Shown here: piece by piece, positions 1 through 12,599 of the stretch
Numbering within the stretch: position 1 is the stretch's first letter
Layout of the letters: each line of letters opens with the position of its first letter
Source: Amaurobius ferox
Lineage: Eukaryota; Arthropoda; Arachnida; Araneae; Amaurobiidae
Direction of reading: 5' to 3'
NCBI GenBank assembly: GCA_951213105.1
Contig: OX578142.1
Location: forward strand, 8,108,149 to 8,172,148
Length of the DNA stretch: 64,000 bases
The notes under the pieces: model-generated
Databases searched by the model: none
Seen by the model: the letters and a program-made list of their open reading frames with translations, nothing else
What the model was told of the DNA's origin: nothing
Translations under genes and position numbers: made by a program

Positions 1-917
1 GCTAAAATATCCGCATACCGTAATATCAAAATTTAATTATGTCATTTCAAATCCATTTTATTGTAGTGCACCATATGGTTTGTGAAGTTATACACTCTTA
101 TATAAGGCATCATCATTCTATTCTATGCAGACTGGGCTGCATCAAGAGCCACTAAAAACTGCAACCTATTCATTAGATGCCAAACATCGTAAATGATGAA
201 AACCACAGGCTAGTGGGGCCCCTGAAAATTCAGGAGCCTGCCCGAGGCAGTGCTACACATTTACAATCTATCCAGGAATATGTTATACTCTATCTAACTC
301 TATATCAAAATATATTAAAATCTCGTATATCTATCAAATCTCGTTGGGACTTGGGTAACCTATTTTTATATTTAACCTGATTACTGCCTAATTCATCCAC
401 ACTCATCTATACTATAACTTCGCTCCAATCACAACTTATGTCTTCCTCCGCGCTCCAATTACAAGAGGTCAGAGTTGGGGTGAATTCCGACTCCCCCTTT
501 CTATTGAATACTGTAACATCATACAGACTCACCACCCCTGCACTTTTCCCATAGTCTGGCGACAAAATGTCTGCATTCCAAAATAGCGCTCAGAATCACT
601 GACTATGTTATCACCTCCCCGTGATAGTACTATGTCAATAGTTGTCAATTCCAATTGAGTGGCAAAATGGAAATCTGATTTTGAAACAGGATTTGCCTTA
701 AATATATATTACATTTGGGAAAAAGCGGATCCTAGACTATTAAAATATCCATATCTGTGACAAGTTTAAATCCTATTAGCTACCGATCTCTCAGGGTGGG
801 AGTGCGCCGCTGTCTTTCTAAAATGTGAGGATTAAGTTTGAAGTCCAAAATCCTTTTAATTGTAAAAGGGAAAAAGGTTAAATATGTCTGATAATTATTT
901 TATTATGACACCAACTT
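1..917. other. Unassigned AT-rich sequence
   Basis: No open frame, splice-bounded exon, RNA gene or terminal repeat could be supported here. It is probably intronic or intergenic sequence upstream of the decayed mariner-type element. Confidence 0.4.
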
Positions 918-1743
918 TTGAGAAGATTTAGGAATTTACAAATAGGAAAAAAGCCGATATGTATTTCACCTATAGAGCTGCAAATGGTAATGGCAGAGAG
1001 GCACAATGACTGTACAGAAATCGTAAAACAAAACCCATGGTATGGTGAGTTGTGCATGGAGAACAGTTACACCCATACCATCTCCATTGAATCCAAGCAA
1101 TGACTGCAACAGATTATCCCCATCACGTGGAGTTCACCCGCTGGTTCTTGGGATAGAGTGGGGTGCAGCCAGATTTTTCAGCATCTGTGCTTTTCACCGA
1201 TGAAGCCTCCTTCACACATGATGGCACATTTAACATCCACATGTGTGGACGAGTGTAAACTCACATACAACATATCCACATATGCATTAGCAATGATTCT
1301 TCATCAATGTGTGGGCAGAAATCATCGGCAATCGCCTAATAGGACCATATCTTATGCCGGAATGACTTGATGGGAGAATGTACAGTATTTTCCTACAGGA
1401 GGTCTTGCCGGAATTGCTAGAGGATGTTCCAACAGACATCAGGCGACGTATGTGGTTCCAGCACAATGGAGCATCAACCAATCCCTCCATTGCTGCTGTG
1501 AGACGTGCATTCAGGTTGGCGGTCACTCTTTTGAGCCATTACTATAATTATTGTTTATTCAATGTCATTTTATAACTTTTAAGTCATTCTTGTATTTTCG
1601 CCTCACCTTATGGGTTGCACCATTAAGCGTCCACTAGCGCCTTTACATTTCATTTCTGACCCAGTAAACTATGACGAAAAATGCTTGGTTTGGTGTGTAC
1701 TACCACCTTGTAAAGTTTGACCCATCTTTTTTTAATTACCCTG
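918..1743 (+). pseudogene. Decayed mariner-type transposase (DUF4817-associated family) with its 3' terminus
   Basis: Three frames together carry fragments in the order expected for an arthropod Tc1/mariner-like transposase whose relatives carry an N-terminal DUF4817 domain. Pieces seen are a DEASFTHDGTFNIH-like block near 1195-1240, an INVWAEIIGNRLIGPYL-like block near 1300-1360, and LLEDVPTDIRRRMWFQHNGA at about 1414-1473. The last is the second catalytic block, with the usual FQHDGAPAHF changed to FQHNGASTNP, so its aspartate is lost. Several frameshifts separate the pieces. The element appears to end with ACCCTG at 1738-1743, followed by TA at 1744-1745, which fits a mariner terminus with a TA duplication. 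I did not find the left terminus. The first frame has a TTG rather than an ATG start, so its beginning is arbitrary. It is a dead copy. Confidence 0.7.
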
Positions 1744-1745
1744 TA

Positions 1746-3217
1746 TATATGATGCTTTAATAGAGATATTTGTTGATAGAAGCCTAGCAGGTTCATCTGT
1801 AAATATTTCTGAATTGAAGCCCTTGCTTGTGCAATTAGTAAGTCCAAGTTTGTGGCATCCTTTGTTACATGATGCATCATCCCTTTTTAAAATCAATCTT
1901 ACCAACAAATTACCACAAGATACTAAAATTTAGAAAAAGTAATTTTAAAAAGTTTTTTCAATTAGAATGCGAAGATATTCTGCCAAAAATCGAAATTGTG
2001 CCACTTTTCCTTTTTTGGATGTAGCAATATAAGTATGAAATTTTAAGTATAAAATTATGGATATTTCAGTGAATTTTCAAATTTTTTAATGTGTGAAGAA
2101 ATTTGCTTATAGATTTGGTTAAAGCTCGTTGAACATAAAGTGAGATCTTGATGTGCATGAAATTTATACTTTTATGACATGTCTTTAACTCTGTTTCTGT
2201 GTTTGATTGTAAGCAAAATATTGTGGCAATATAATGAGCTGGTTATGCCCAGTAACCTTTAACAGCCCCCTTAAAAGACTGTGAAGTAAAAGGTTTGAAT
2301 GCCGTGTTGCCAATAGTGGAATTATGTATTATACTGTGTGTCATGTAGTTCAAAATGATTCGTGTGCCAAAATATTTTCTTTTGTATTTGCGATAATCAA
2401 TTGCAAATGTAAATACAGATGCGACTTATTCTTGCAACGTTAAATAAATTAAGCAGTTTTAAGTTTAGTGGTTTTACTTGTTCTTCAAACACCTGTTCTT
2501 AAAAATCGAAATTCATATTTCTTTTTTTAGAGAGGGGTAGGGGGTGAAAGTAGTTCATCTTGCCTAGGGTGCAAATTAGTCTGGAACCGATTCTGTTCAT
2601 TTATTAACTAAAATGTGGTCATGAAGAACAAAGGAAAGTTCAAACAGTGCATTTTGAGAAATAACAGTGACTTGTATTTTTGCTGTCAAAACAAACACAT
2701 TTCTGCATGTTTGTGAACATAAGTTTTGTTGGGAAATACAAAGCTCAGCCTGGAAAGTGTTTAGTAACAGAGCGGCTTCAAAAGTATTCAAAACTCGCAT
2801 AAAAAATTAAATTATTTAGAAAAAAATAACACTGTATAACACACAATAGGACGAGCTCATATATTCATAAAAATATTCGTTCTACCAAATGCAGATATCA
2901 GGAACCAGATGAGTTTTCCCTATCAGAAATACATTGAAGAGAACAGGGCATGACTGCATCCAATAATAAAAACAATTCTGTAGTTGGCCACCAGAATATT
3001 TCACAGAGAGGCCATCAGAACTAAACACAAATAACGAACCCACCAGGAACCAAGGAAGCCCTTTGTTTTCGAATTGACAGTGGAGACAATATTATATAAA
3101 ATCAATTAGAAAAATCCTCTGCAAACGTAACATTAAAATGACTTGCAGCGAGTTGATAATCTGCATTGGTGCTGAGATATTGAAAGCGATTCTGACAGAG
3201 GAATAAAAATATTACAG
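1746..3217. other. Unassigned AT-rich sequence
   Basis: I see only short shadow frames and no terminal repeats between the mariner-type remnant and the Tigger element. No host exon was recognised. Confidence 0.4.
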
Positions 3218-6200
3218 TACAGTACAACCTCAAAAATCTGAACATCCAAAATCCAGATGTTTTCCAAATTTTCAAGGTTTTTTTTCCCCCAACTATCGGA
3301 TTGACAAAGTTGCGGATTTAAAACAACTGGGTAAGATTATTTATATGGCATTATATTTTATAAACAAATACCGTATTTTCCGGTCGACTTTCTGAATTTC
3401 GAAATTAGACAAAAGTTTAGGGTTGACATATACACCGGATATAAATATGGATGGCCGCAGATCGGCTCATAGTTGGAGCCTGAATTACATTGTTAGCATT
3501 AACCCCCCTCCCCCTTATTCAAGTCATGATTCCTGATTAAGTATTTTGTGTAAAATATACATCGTTACTTAAATACTGAATTTTTATTATCAAAATTTCC
3601 TTTCCTCATTATTGATAAAGACATTTTCCTGAAACAATGTAATTTTTAATATTGAATACTTTAAAACATTATCGTAACATTTTATCACAGATTGTTCAGT
3701 TAAATCTGAAAATCCTGAGAATTTGTATTAACCCTTTCGAGACGATTGGCACGCCCGCGTGTCTGATGCGAACTTGCATTCAAGGACGGATGGCACGCAC
3801 TCATGACGGAGGAAACTTTACCGTAAACGGCGAGTGGCACGCATGCGTGTCTTCACATGGAATGTTTTAATTTGTCTACTAAATGGTGTTAAATGTCCGT
3901 GGAACTAACTTCAACGTATTTTGTAGATATATGACCTTGGCATAAGGAGGATCCAATGAATTATTTCTCCATTTGGAGTGGTGAAACATGATTTAGTAAT
4001 ATAAACAGACAGAGCAATTCTCGCAGCATCAACAATTTTATAATTGAGTTTTGGGTTTTTTTTAATTTCAGCTTTATGATTTCGTTGGTGAATCATAGGA
4101 ATATAAGAGAGTATTTTTTTTTGTTTGGGTTTTAGAGGCAGTGAAATTATTCGTTTATTTCAGATAAAAGAAGGGGAGCAACTAACAAGTATTTTGTATT
4201 TAGATTTGTATGAAAAATATACATCAAATAGAAAATAAATATTTCTTTTATTCCTGAAAATAGTAGATTTCTGTGTTGAATAGGTGATTTTTAGTGAATT
4301 TATTTCGAGAGTTAGGTTTAGCGTAAAAAAATTGCCGTCTCCTTGGAAAAGCGCTCCGTACTTTTAGGGCCGGCTTAAGGCACCAGCAAGACAAGCACTT
4401 GCTTGGGGCGGCATTTTAGTCAACAAGGTATTACATAAAAAAAAAAATTCTGGGGCGTGTGCAACCGCATTTACAAATACAGTTGTATGAGCTAAAAAGT
4501 AAAACAAAACACTGAATAAATGTTAAAAATTTGTTCCCAGATAAAAGAGTGAAAACGGCTATCATTCATTCTCCCCTTGGAAAAAGAGGACCAGAAGACA
4601 AAAATGTGATGGCTTCCAGTATGTTACCCCAATCGTTTATCTTGCAACACAAGTAACCGCTAATTACTTTAGAGCACGGGGTGTCCAGTACAGCTATCAA
4701 CAGCACGTCTAGGGCGGCATATTAACCATTATCTGTGAACTGAAAAAGCTTTTATGTGAAACTGGTTTTTGTTAACTATTCCATGAAAAAATCCGATGAG
4801 AGAGGGCACATTGCTTAAAACGATGGGGTTCCTTCCTTCGAGGTGTAATACTAGCTCTTTGGTTAATCCCAGAATTGCCGTGCCAGGATACCCATCCTTA
4901 TTAATTATTCTTCTACTCTCCAAATCCGGAAATCATCTCCCCCATCACTCAGACATATAAATAAAGGACTTCTTTCACATATATGCCAAAACAGGTGTCC
5001 GCATTGGAAGTAATTAGAAAACTGGAAAAGGACAGGTCTCAAAAGACATCTTTGAAACATCGGTGAACCATTGTAGATTTTATGGTACATACACACCCCA
5101 AGCAATCCCATCGGCTATGAAACATGTGTTTATTAATCATTTTGTTCTGCGTGAGATTTGTTCTGGGTTGAATCAGTTTAGTCGTACGTTTCGGTGAGAA
5201 AGTCAAATGTCATTTTTCTTGCCGCATTCGTATTTCTTTCTAAATGTTATACAGTTGAAATTGACATTATCTAAAATATTCATCTAGTATTTTGTGTAAT
5301 TATAAATTGTAAGGTAAGTAAGATATAATTATTTTATGATTGTTTAAATTTGTTTCTATTAACGTATAACATAGTAGATCCTCATCAAGGGGATCCAGAT
5401 TTTTCTAAATTCCAGGTGTAAAATCGGTATAGTCTTTAATTTAAAGATCGTAATAGTTTTCATTATAACAATTTATATACAGCATCTAGTTGAGTCACCT
5501 TTTAGCTAAAAGGTATTTTAAATTTTTCACATGGATCAGTATAATACTGTTTGTTTGCTCTTAGGGTGTTATACTAAATTTAGCTCCTTGAAAGTTCTTA
5601 GAAATTGTTTCCTCAATTTGCTCAGTTTTTAGATTTCTTTTTCTGTGTGCATCTTCCCCACCTAATACTGCATTTATTCTTTCTTAAAATAAAAGTATGT
5701 ATTAATATTAATTATGCTATTTACGAGAAATTTTTACTTTTTCGAATTATTCAAATGTTTAGTTATCAGGATTTAAGCTAAAGCTTCGTTTAATTTGAAA
5801 AGTAACTATTGTGATTTGAATGAGGTAATTTTTTAAACAATGACCATATTCAACAGATTCACATCTTGCCGCTTTAAAACCCTTGTTATCGTATAAACTC
5901 GAAAACTATAAACGAATTATATCGGATCATAAAAATATCATTATTACATACATTATATTTTGCGTTTAAGTTATGAAGTCAGAATCCTATAGAATATAAC
6001 ATTGTTTGGTATTTGAGTACTTACAATAAAAGTTAATAGGAAATAATTTAGTTTTTAAAATTAATTGGAAATTAATCAAAATTTATTTTCTAAACCAACT
6101 GTCTCACATGTAGAGCTCTAATCTTTCTAATTTTTATTTTTCCATTTTAAATCATTGAAAAAAAATGATGAACTCTCAAAGAATTTTCATTCTTTCTGGT

Positions 6201-6985
6201 AAATAAAAAGTAAAAACAAATACTGTAAATTTCTTGAACTTTCTAAATTATTTCAACTGTTGAGTATAATTGAAATTATGTTACTATTTAATTGAAACTT
6301 TTAAATTTTGCATTTTAAGCATGCACTTTCTTTATAATTTTTTTTATATATAATTTTAATCCTTGCAGTGTGATGCACAGAAATGTTCTCTCAGAATATT
6401 CTTTCAAGCATATAACAAGACATATTCGTACAAAATTTTATTTCAATCCATTGCGTAGTCGTATTGTAATGTTACGAAAACAACATTTGCTCAAATTGTG
6501 AATGACTAGTGCAAAACTACAAAAAAAAAAAAAAAAATCATGACGTTATTCACTGGATCGAGTAACAGCCTAACTATGTTCAAAATCTGACTTCATTTGT
6601 TCATTAGTTTCTGAGAACAACAGGGTATCTCGATTTAGCAATAAACTGACCGAAAGACAGATTAACAACAAAAAACTAAAGAGTATTTATTTTGTGTTTT
6701 GTAACCAGTCCCTTCAAAAACATATAGATCTCTGAGAAAGATATGTTCGAATACTTACTTATATTTAGCGAAGGAAGTAAAATAAATATGACAACAAGAA
6801 TTACAAAAATATCCTTTACATATATAATGTCTTTTCCTGCAACACATAGGAAAGGAGAAGTATTGTGATGGGGTAAAAACCGGACGCTCGGAGTTTGATA
6901 AATTTACCAATATTGAGTGTCCTTGAATACTAATCAACCATTTTTTTTAATGACGTCTATCTATCTGTGCAGTGTCTTTTTTTTT

Positions 6986-7454
6986 CAGGAATTTTTGTCT
7001 GGGGGGAGGGGAGAGAAATGGAACCTCAAAGGGAACAAGTTATCTAATATAATTTTAACTAACTACTAATAGTAGTAATTATTATATATACACATATATA
7101 GAAGTAATTACTATATATATAGCAAATACTTATTCAAATATTGCAAGAAAAACTTGCTCCGGCTAAACAAAAAGGTGAAAAACTTTTAAAATAATGTAAA
7201 TTGAATTATAGCTACAAAATTTCATTCTGAAGATAATCAATCACAAAATAAAATTATAATAATGATCTAAATACTGCCCACATAAGAAGTGGAAACTAGG
7301 TTAAAATGCGGCAAATTTTTTCACAAAAAGTATTTTCTGTGTTTCAGAATTTATTAGCATTTGGTACGGTGACATAAAATCTCTCCGGGGGTGGATGGGA
7401 GGATGTTTCCAGAATGAACTTCGCCCCCCCCCCCCCCCGCCAGATATATTCCTG
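6986..7454. repeat. Possible small inverted-repeat element
   Basis: CAGGAATTTTTGTCTGG at 6986 faces an inverted partner CCAGATATATTCCTG ending at 7454, each followed inward by G/C-rich tracts. No convincing target duplication is visible because the left flank is a T tract. A decayed MITE is plausible, but chance pairing cannot be excluded. Confidence 0.35.
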
Positions 7455-7924
7455 AAAGAATCACCTTTGTCCTTGGTAATGATATCTCTAACAAATCAAT
7501 AAAATAGAATACAATTCGATAATACTAATTCAATCAGTAAATATCAGAGACTCATTAATTTAAGGGTAAATGGGACAGAAGAAAGCCATCAATTTTTGAA
7601 CATTTAAAATCAAAACTAGGATGAGCATGAAAAGTATAAAGTTTAAAAATGTTACAAAATTAGATATTTTAATTGACTTTTCATTTAAAAGCGAATATCA
7701 TCATTTATATAGGACGTTTCGAGATAATTTGCATTTTTTATTATTATTGAATTATTTGAAACAGAAAAAAATCATAAAAAAATTAAATACACTGGATCTT
7801 ATTAAGTTAGTACCCATTAATGAATGAATACCATTGTTTAGAAGTTCTCATTGAGCATTTTACTTTTCCATATGCGGCGGTATATGTATAAAAAAAAATT
7901 AGTCAAATCAAAATATATTTGGTG

Positions 7925-8165
7925 TACAAACCAATAACTGTCAGAGGGCCTCTTAATTTTCTCGAAGGCCAAGATCTTCAATTTTCTTATTTCGATAATT
8001 TCGATTTTCTTATTTCGATTTTTGATGATGTAACAAATGTTAATAAATTAAAATGTTCTACTAGACTGCACTGTGTACCAAATTTCAGCTCTTTAGGATG
8101 TAGGAAAGTATATTAAAATGCCATCAAAGAAGTTTGGAACAGGCAGACACACACACACACACACA
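7925..8165. repeat. Interspersed repeat module ending in a CA microsatellite
   Basis: The block around ACCAAATTTCAGCTCTTTAG (8078-8097) resembles two blocks at 16850-17055. It is followed by a GACAGACACACAC-like simple repeat. The shared CCAAATTTCAGCTTCCTA core suggests a dispersed retroposon 3' end, class unknown. Confidence 0.4.
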
Positions 8166-9256
8166 TCATTCATGACGAGTTAAATAAAAGTTTTTAATAA
8201 CAAAATTTATTAATATGTACGGAAAAGCATGTATTAGACCATTGATTTTTTTATCTAAAATTTAATGGCATCATTTATATGATGCTAACATATTTCGTTC
8301 TTGAGATATTGCATATTTTTTTAATTTAAAACAGTAAGAATCAAAAAATTTAATCCCACGAAAAATCCATTCACTTAAGAAACATTTGGAACAAAATTAA
8401 CTAAAATATGTCGGTTTAGCAGTGTTTCTCTATTCTACTGCATTTATAAAAGTTAACAGTAAAATGAGTGGCAGGGAGGGGGCGGCCAAATTGCTTTCTG
8501 CTTGGGGCGGCAAAAAACCTAGAGCCGGGCCTGCGTACTTTGGGCCGCGGCAGTTCCGAATGCTGCCGTCTCGAAAGGGTTAATGCTCATGGAAACCTAT
8601 TTTGTTCAATTCGTAGTACAAATCCCGTTCTTCAATGTATTATATTTTGTTTCCCATTCCCCCCTCCCCCTTCCAATATCTGACAAGTTTTTCATTCTCA
8701 TTGAATCTCCTGTCAGCTTGAAAATCGACTGTATATTTTGCCCATTTTGTTTGGAAATCCATATTTACATACTTTTAATAGCAAATAAATAACTAAATAA
8801 TACCATATCGCACAGAACCGAACAACAAGGTCAAAGGGGTTGGCTGCATTTCGATTAAGAACCAAGCAAATTCATTTCTTTACTGTCCCTGCCCCACCAC
8901 ATCCTGGTGCTGCTGCAGCTTCATAATGACTCATTGTATTTTAGAAAAATCATTGAGAGCAGAGATATTTTCTTTTTTAGAAAAGATATTTATTTTATCG
9001 ACTGTGATATTTTTTATATATTTGACTATTCCTAATAAAGTTTTTCCTTTTTTCCACAGTCATTAGCCTTTTTAAACATAACATTATATAGATCCTAGAA
9101 AATAAATAAAACTTTTGAGTTCTTATTTTTTGTTTTTGGTTTCATTAATAGCAAAGATGGTTTAAATACATTTACACCTTTAAATATATCAGCAAAAGTA
9201 AGCCTTGCACTTAATTAAATCTCAGCTTTTCATTAAATCCCGAGAAAGCCGATATA

Positions 9257-9463
9257 ATGGAAGTTCTGCACTATAATGATGTTGCACCAATCTTAAATAA
9301 ATTGAGTGATGGCGAAATTCGTGATATGATATTAAATTTAAAAAAGCAAAGTAGCAGCGATAAATGTGGAGAAAAAAAAATACCCATTGATGATCTTGTG
9401 CAAACAATTGATCATGCAATTAAAGGTCTTGAACAAATAAGCTTTATAACCAAGCAGAAATAA
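9257..9463 (+). pseudogene. C-terminal remnant of the Tigger transposase
   Basis: This 68-residue frame ends at its own stop just before the hAT insertion. It contains DVAPILNKLSDGEIRDMIL near residues 8-26 and IPIDDLVQTIDHAIKGLEQ further on, the acidic C-terminal tail seen in arthropod Tigger/pogo transposases. The DDE catalytic core and the CENP-B-like DNA-binding region are absent from the 5' side. The second Tigger copy carries the KGLEQRTFITKQK-like end of the same tail near 34893-34935. The ATG is internal to the original protein, so this is a leftover and not a gene. Confidence 0.65.
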
Positions 9464-9476
9464 CATCCATCTACAG

Positions 9477-11959
9477 CAGTCGTGCACAACCCGCGGCCCT
9501 CGGTCTAATCGTGTGCGGCCCGCCGCCACCCTCAGCTTGGCGAATGCATAAAAAAAAATTCCAAGACTTTCGCGTAAAAAAGAAAAGAAAAGAAAAACTA
9601 CATCATAAAATTTTATAAAAAATTATTTTATATCAAATTTTCTTTAAGATTTCGACTACAAAACAAATAAAAAGAGCAAGTCTACTTTTTACAATGAGAA
9701 GTGGAATGTTTGAATTCATACCCTGCCATGGTAGTCCTTCGTTGGCTTGCTGTTGGCGAGAATTTTTCGTACGGCAAACCTACACCTGAAACTGGAATGT
9801 GTTTGTTGTAGGAGGGGAATTTATTTTTGTCTCCCGAGTATAGTCAAAGACTCAAAGTCAAAGAATAGTTGGAGGTCGATAAATAAAGCGTTTTGGTTTG
9901 ATACGATTTACGTTATAACTTCTGTGACTATGTCTAAAAAGCGTAAAGTCGGTGATGAGAATCGTGCATTTCAGGAGAAATGGGGTGAGAGTTATTTTTT
10001 CGTAGAGAACAAAGGCAAAGCAACACGTTTAATTTGCCAAGAAACTATTGGTGTAATGAAGGAGTACAATGTGAAGAGACATTACGATACAAAGCATGTT
10101 GACAAATACAAGGAGTTATCGGGACAAATGAGAAAGGATAAAATTAAAGATCTGCAACATAAGTTTACAAACCAACAAAATATTTTCAAAAGAGTGATTG
10201 ATGATTCGGAAATTGCAGTCAAGGCAAGTTTTGTTGTGTCCAAAATTTTAGTTAAAAAACTGAAACCATACAAGGATGGAGAGTTGGTTAAAAAATGCTT
10301 GGAAGAAGTGACAAATATAGCGTTTCCGGAGAAAAAAAGGTATTATTTCGAAGATAAGCCTTAATCGTATGACGGTAGCAAGAAGATCAGAAGAAATGGC
10401 ATTAGATATTGAAAAAACAATAAAAGAGAAAATTTCTGAATTCACATGGTTTTCATTGGCCATAGATGAAAGCACAGACGTCACTGACACTGCACAGCTG
10501 TCAATTTTTATTCGTGGCATTAACTGTAATTTCAATGTTACGGAGGAGTTACTGGCATTACTTCCAATGAAAAATACAACAAAAGGAGCAGACATTTATC
10601 AAGAAGTTAAGAAAGTCTTGGAAAAGTATAATTTGGACTTAAAAATGTTACATGGTATTTCAACCGATGGCGCGCCAGCTATGGTAGGAAAAAACCAAGG
10701 ATTAGTAAATTATTTGGCAACAGATAGCAAGGCCGTGGGGAATGAAATCTTAGCATGCCATTGCCTTTTACACCAAGAGAACCTTTGTGCAAAAATTATT
10801 AAAATGGAACATGTAATGAAAATCATTATTAAGGTAATAAACTTTATTCGTTCCAGAGGAGTTGCTCATCGTCAGTTCCGAGATTTCCTATCCCAGTTAG
10901 ATTCTCAGTATGATGATGTCATTTATTTTACACAAGTTCGTTGGCTAAGTGCTGGGAAAATGCTGAAGCGAGTGTATGACTTGCGTGAGGAGATCATTAC
11001 TTTTTTCAAAAGTCGTGATCATAATCTGGTTGCAGACTTTGAAGACAAGGAATGGCTATGTGAATTATCTTTTATGGTTGATATGACACAACATCTGAAT
11101 GAGCTAAATACGAAGCTTCAGGGGGAAAATAACCTGATACACAACCTATTTTACTCAATCAAGTCATTTGAGTTTAAGTTAGTATTATGGAATTCACAAC
11201 TCAAGTCTGGTCAATTGTTGAATTTTCCAACAATGAGTAATTTTATTGCAAGTTGTGAAGACGATCCCATCAACATTATTAAATACGCTTCACTAGTAGA
11301 AAATCTGCAAAATGAGTTCAGTCGTCGATTTCAAGATATCAGAAAACTTGAGAAATCTTTGGAAGTGTTTGCAATACCATTCGCGACAAATATTGAAACA
11401 GCGCCCGTCAATTCTCAGATGGAACTTATCGAAATTCAGAGTAACTCCGAATTGAAAGCTAAATTTTCCGAAGTTTCTTTGCAAGAATTTTACAGAAATT
11501 ATTTGCCTTGTGAAATGGAAAAATTGAAAATTCACGCTCAAAAAACGATAACATTATTCGGGAGCACCTACTTATGTGAACAATCATTTTCATTAATGAA
11601 ACAAATGAAATCAAATGGTTGTTCTCGTCTAACTGATGAACACTTGGAGGGAAACCTACGGATCGCTGTATCCAACATTGAACCAGACATTGAAAGAATA
11701 ATGAAAACCAAACAATGTCAAATTTCCAACTAGCTCTACAAAAAAATAAAAGGATTTTGGTGATATCTGTACGCTTTTGAAGCAAGTGAGTTTTTTTTTT
11801 CATTTCTGTATTTATTTTTAATTTTTACTTTTAATTTTTTGTTTCGGTATTTACTAAAAATATATTTCTGGGTGGTACCCCCCCCCCTCCCCTTGCGGCT
11901 CGCCATTGCCTAGTCTATGTGAAAATGGCCCGCACGTGTTAAAAGGTTGTGCACCCCTG
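9477..11959 (+). mobile_element. hAT transposon (Charlie8/GTF2IRD2-type) with near-intact transposase
   Basis: The left terminus CAGTCGTGCACAACC and right terminus GGTTGTGCACCCCTG are inverted. They are flanked by an exact 8-bp duplication ATCTACAG (9469-9476, 11960-11967). The Tigger copy at 33779-35283 shows the uninterrupted target (ATCTACAAG near 34942). The element spans 2483 bp and carries one transposase gene on the + strand. A poly-C tract lies near the right end. Its termini and transposase family match the vertebrate-type Charlie8 group. Confidence 0.9.
9930..11733 (+). pseudogene. hAT transposase, GTF2IRD2/ZBED-like, one frameshift
   Basis: The ATG at 9930 opens a frame starting MSKKRKVG. 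The reading frame shifts at about 10332-10338 in a run of seven A residues; one A fewer would join it to the downstream frame that runs to a stop at 11731-11733. The N-terminal zinc finger has the form LICQETIGVMKEYNVKRHYDTKH-like, with C and the HxxxxH pair present but the first cysteine replaced by arginine. The core carries LAIDESTDVTD and STDGAPAMVG (catalytic aspartates), an ACHCLLHQENLC block and VRWLSAGKML. The C terminus holds the hAT dimerisation segment GSTYLCEQSFSLMK followed by SRLTDEHLEGNLRIA. Total length of about 600 residues fits the family. The single homopolymer shift may be a sequencing error, and the lost cysteine argues that the DNA-binding finger is damaged. Confidence 0.85.
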
Positions 11960-12317
11960 ATCTACAGGATAAAAAAACCTGCTTTTCTATAAACCAAAAT
12001 TAATGAAACAACAAATGTTAATTCAAATATAACGAAATTATAAAATGTAATTTTATCATTTCGTTTCGTTCACACATTCTAGGTTATTAATGTGTATATT
12101 CTTTCTTAGAAATTGCTTTTGCCCCATTTTTTGTATTAAATAATTTATTTTAATTGATTAACTTAACTTTTGCCATTATTTTTACTAAAAATAGTGCTTT
12201 ATGGTGTATTTAGTTAATATTAAGTTTGAATTTTATTCAAATTCCATAATCCGGAAAAATTGAAAATCCGGAATCGGCAAAGTCCGGGTGAATCCGGATT
12301 TTCGAGGTTGTACTGTA

Positions 12318-12599
12318 TAATATTTAACAAAATCACTCATGAATCTCCCAAGTTATAACTCTATTTATCAGTGTGGCATGTCTCAAACGCCATTGTAAAA
12401 GAAAATTTTGTACTTTTCGTTTATCTTCAAGAAGATATTTGAGATAAGAAAGAGACTGGGAAATTAGAAGTTCTGTTTATTGAAAAAGTGTTCTTAAATT
12501 TATAAAACTGGAACTAAATCTGAATTATTGCATTGCGACTCGTTACAATAGATTCACTGTAAATGTTTCGCAACTGTGTAGGGTGTGACAGAATTTAAA
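12318..12599. other. Unassigned sequence
   Basis: Short AT-rich interval between the Tigger right end and hAT debris. No feature recognised. Confidence 0.3.

Larger units (their letters stand above)
4365..8533. mobile_element. hAT-like element inserted in piggyBac copy A
   Basis: The terminal inverted repeats are TAGGGCCGGCTTAAGG at 4365 and CCTAGAGCCGGGCCTG ending at 8533. An exact 8-bp target duplication CGTACTTT flanks it (4357-4364, 8534-8541), as expected for hAT. The subterminal block GCTTGGGGCGGC occurs in both ends. I found no transposase in its 4.2 kb, so it is non-autonomous or heavily rearranged. It holds a probable secondary inverted-repeat element at 6986-7454, a C-homopolymer near 7425-7440 and a CA repeat near 8147-8164. 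Confidence 0.8.
3732..8579 (-). mobile_element. Non-autonomous piggyBac element (copy A) split by a hAT
   Basis: The element begins CCCTTTCGAGACGA at 3732 and ends TCGTCTCGAAAGGG-like at 8579. Perfect TTAA lies on both sides (3728-3731, 8580-8583), the piggyBac hallmark. Sequence at 3732-4100 is homologous, in reverse orientation, to the end of piggyBac copy C at 47700-48078. The uninterrupted Tigger copy at 34290-34330 lacks the insertion and gives the empty site. Without the hAT inside it, this copy is only about 0.67 kb and has no transposase. Confidence 0.85.
3220..12315 (+). mobile_element. Tigger/pogo-type DNA transposon (copy 1), host to three nested insertions
   Basis: The left terminus CAGTACAACCTC at 3220 and the inverted right terminus GAGGTTGTACTG ending at 12315 are flanked by TA on both sides (3218-3219, 12316-12317), the pogo/Tigger target duplication. 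Interior sequence matches the shorter copy at 33779-35283 along its length, including the C-terminal transposase remnant. The copy is interrupted by a piggyBac element at 3732-8579 and a hAT at 9477-11959. Removing both leaves roughly 1.7-1.8 kb, close to the 1.5 kb of the uninterrupted copy. It is an internally deleted, non-autonomous derivative. Confidence 0.85.

Noticed and set aside
5371..5420. hAT terminus CAAGGGGATCCAG near 5376
   Set aside because: It resembles the CAAGGGCGGATCCAG end at 27223, but no partner or duplication was found; probably chance or an unsupported solo fragment.
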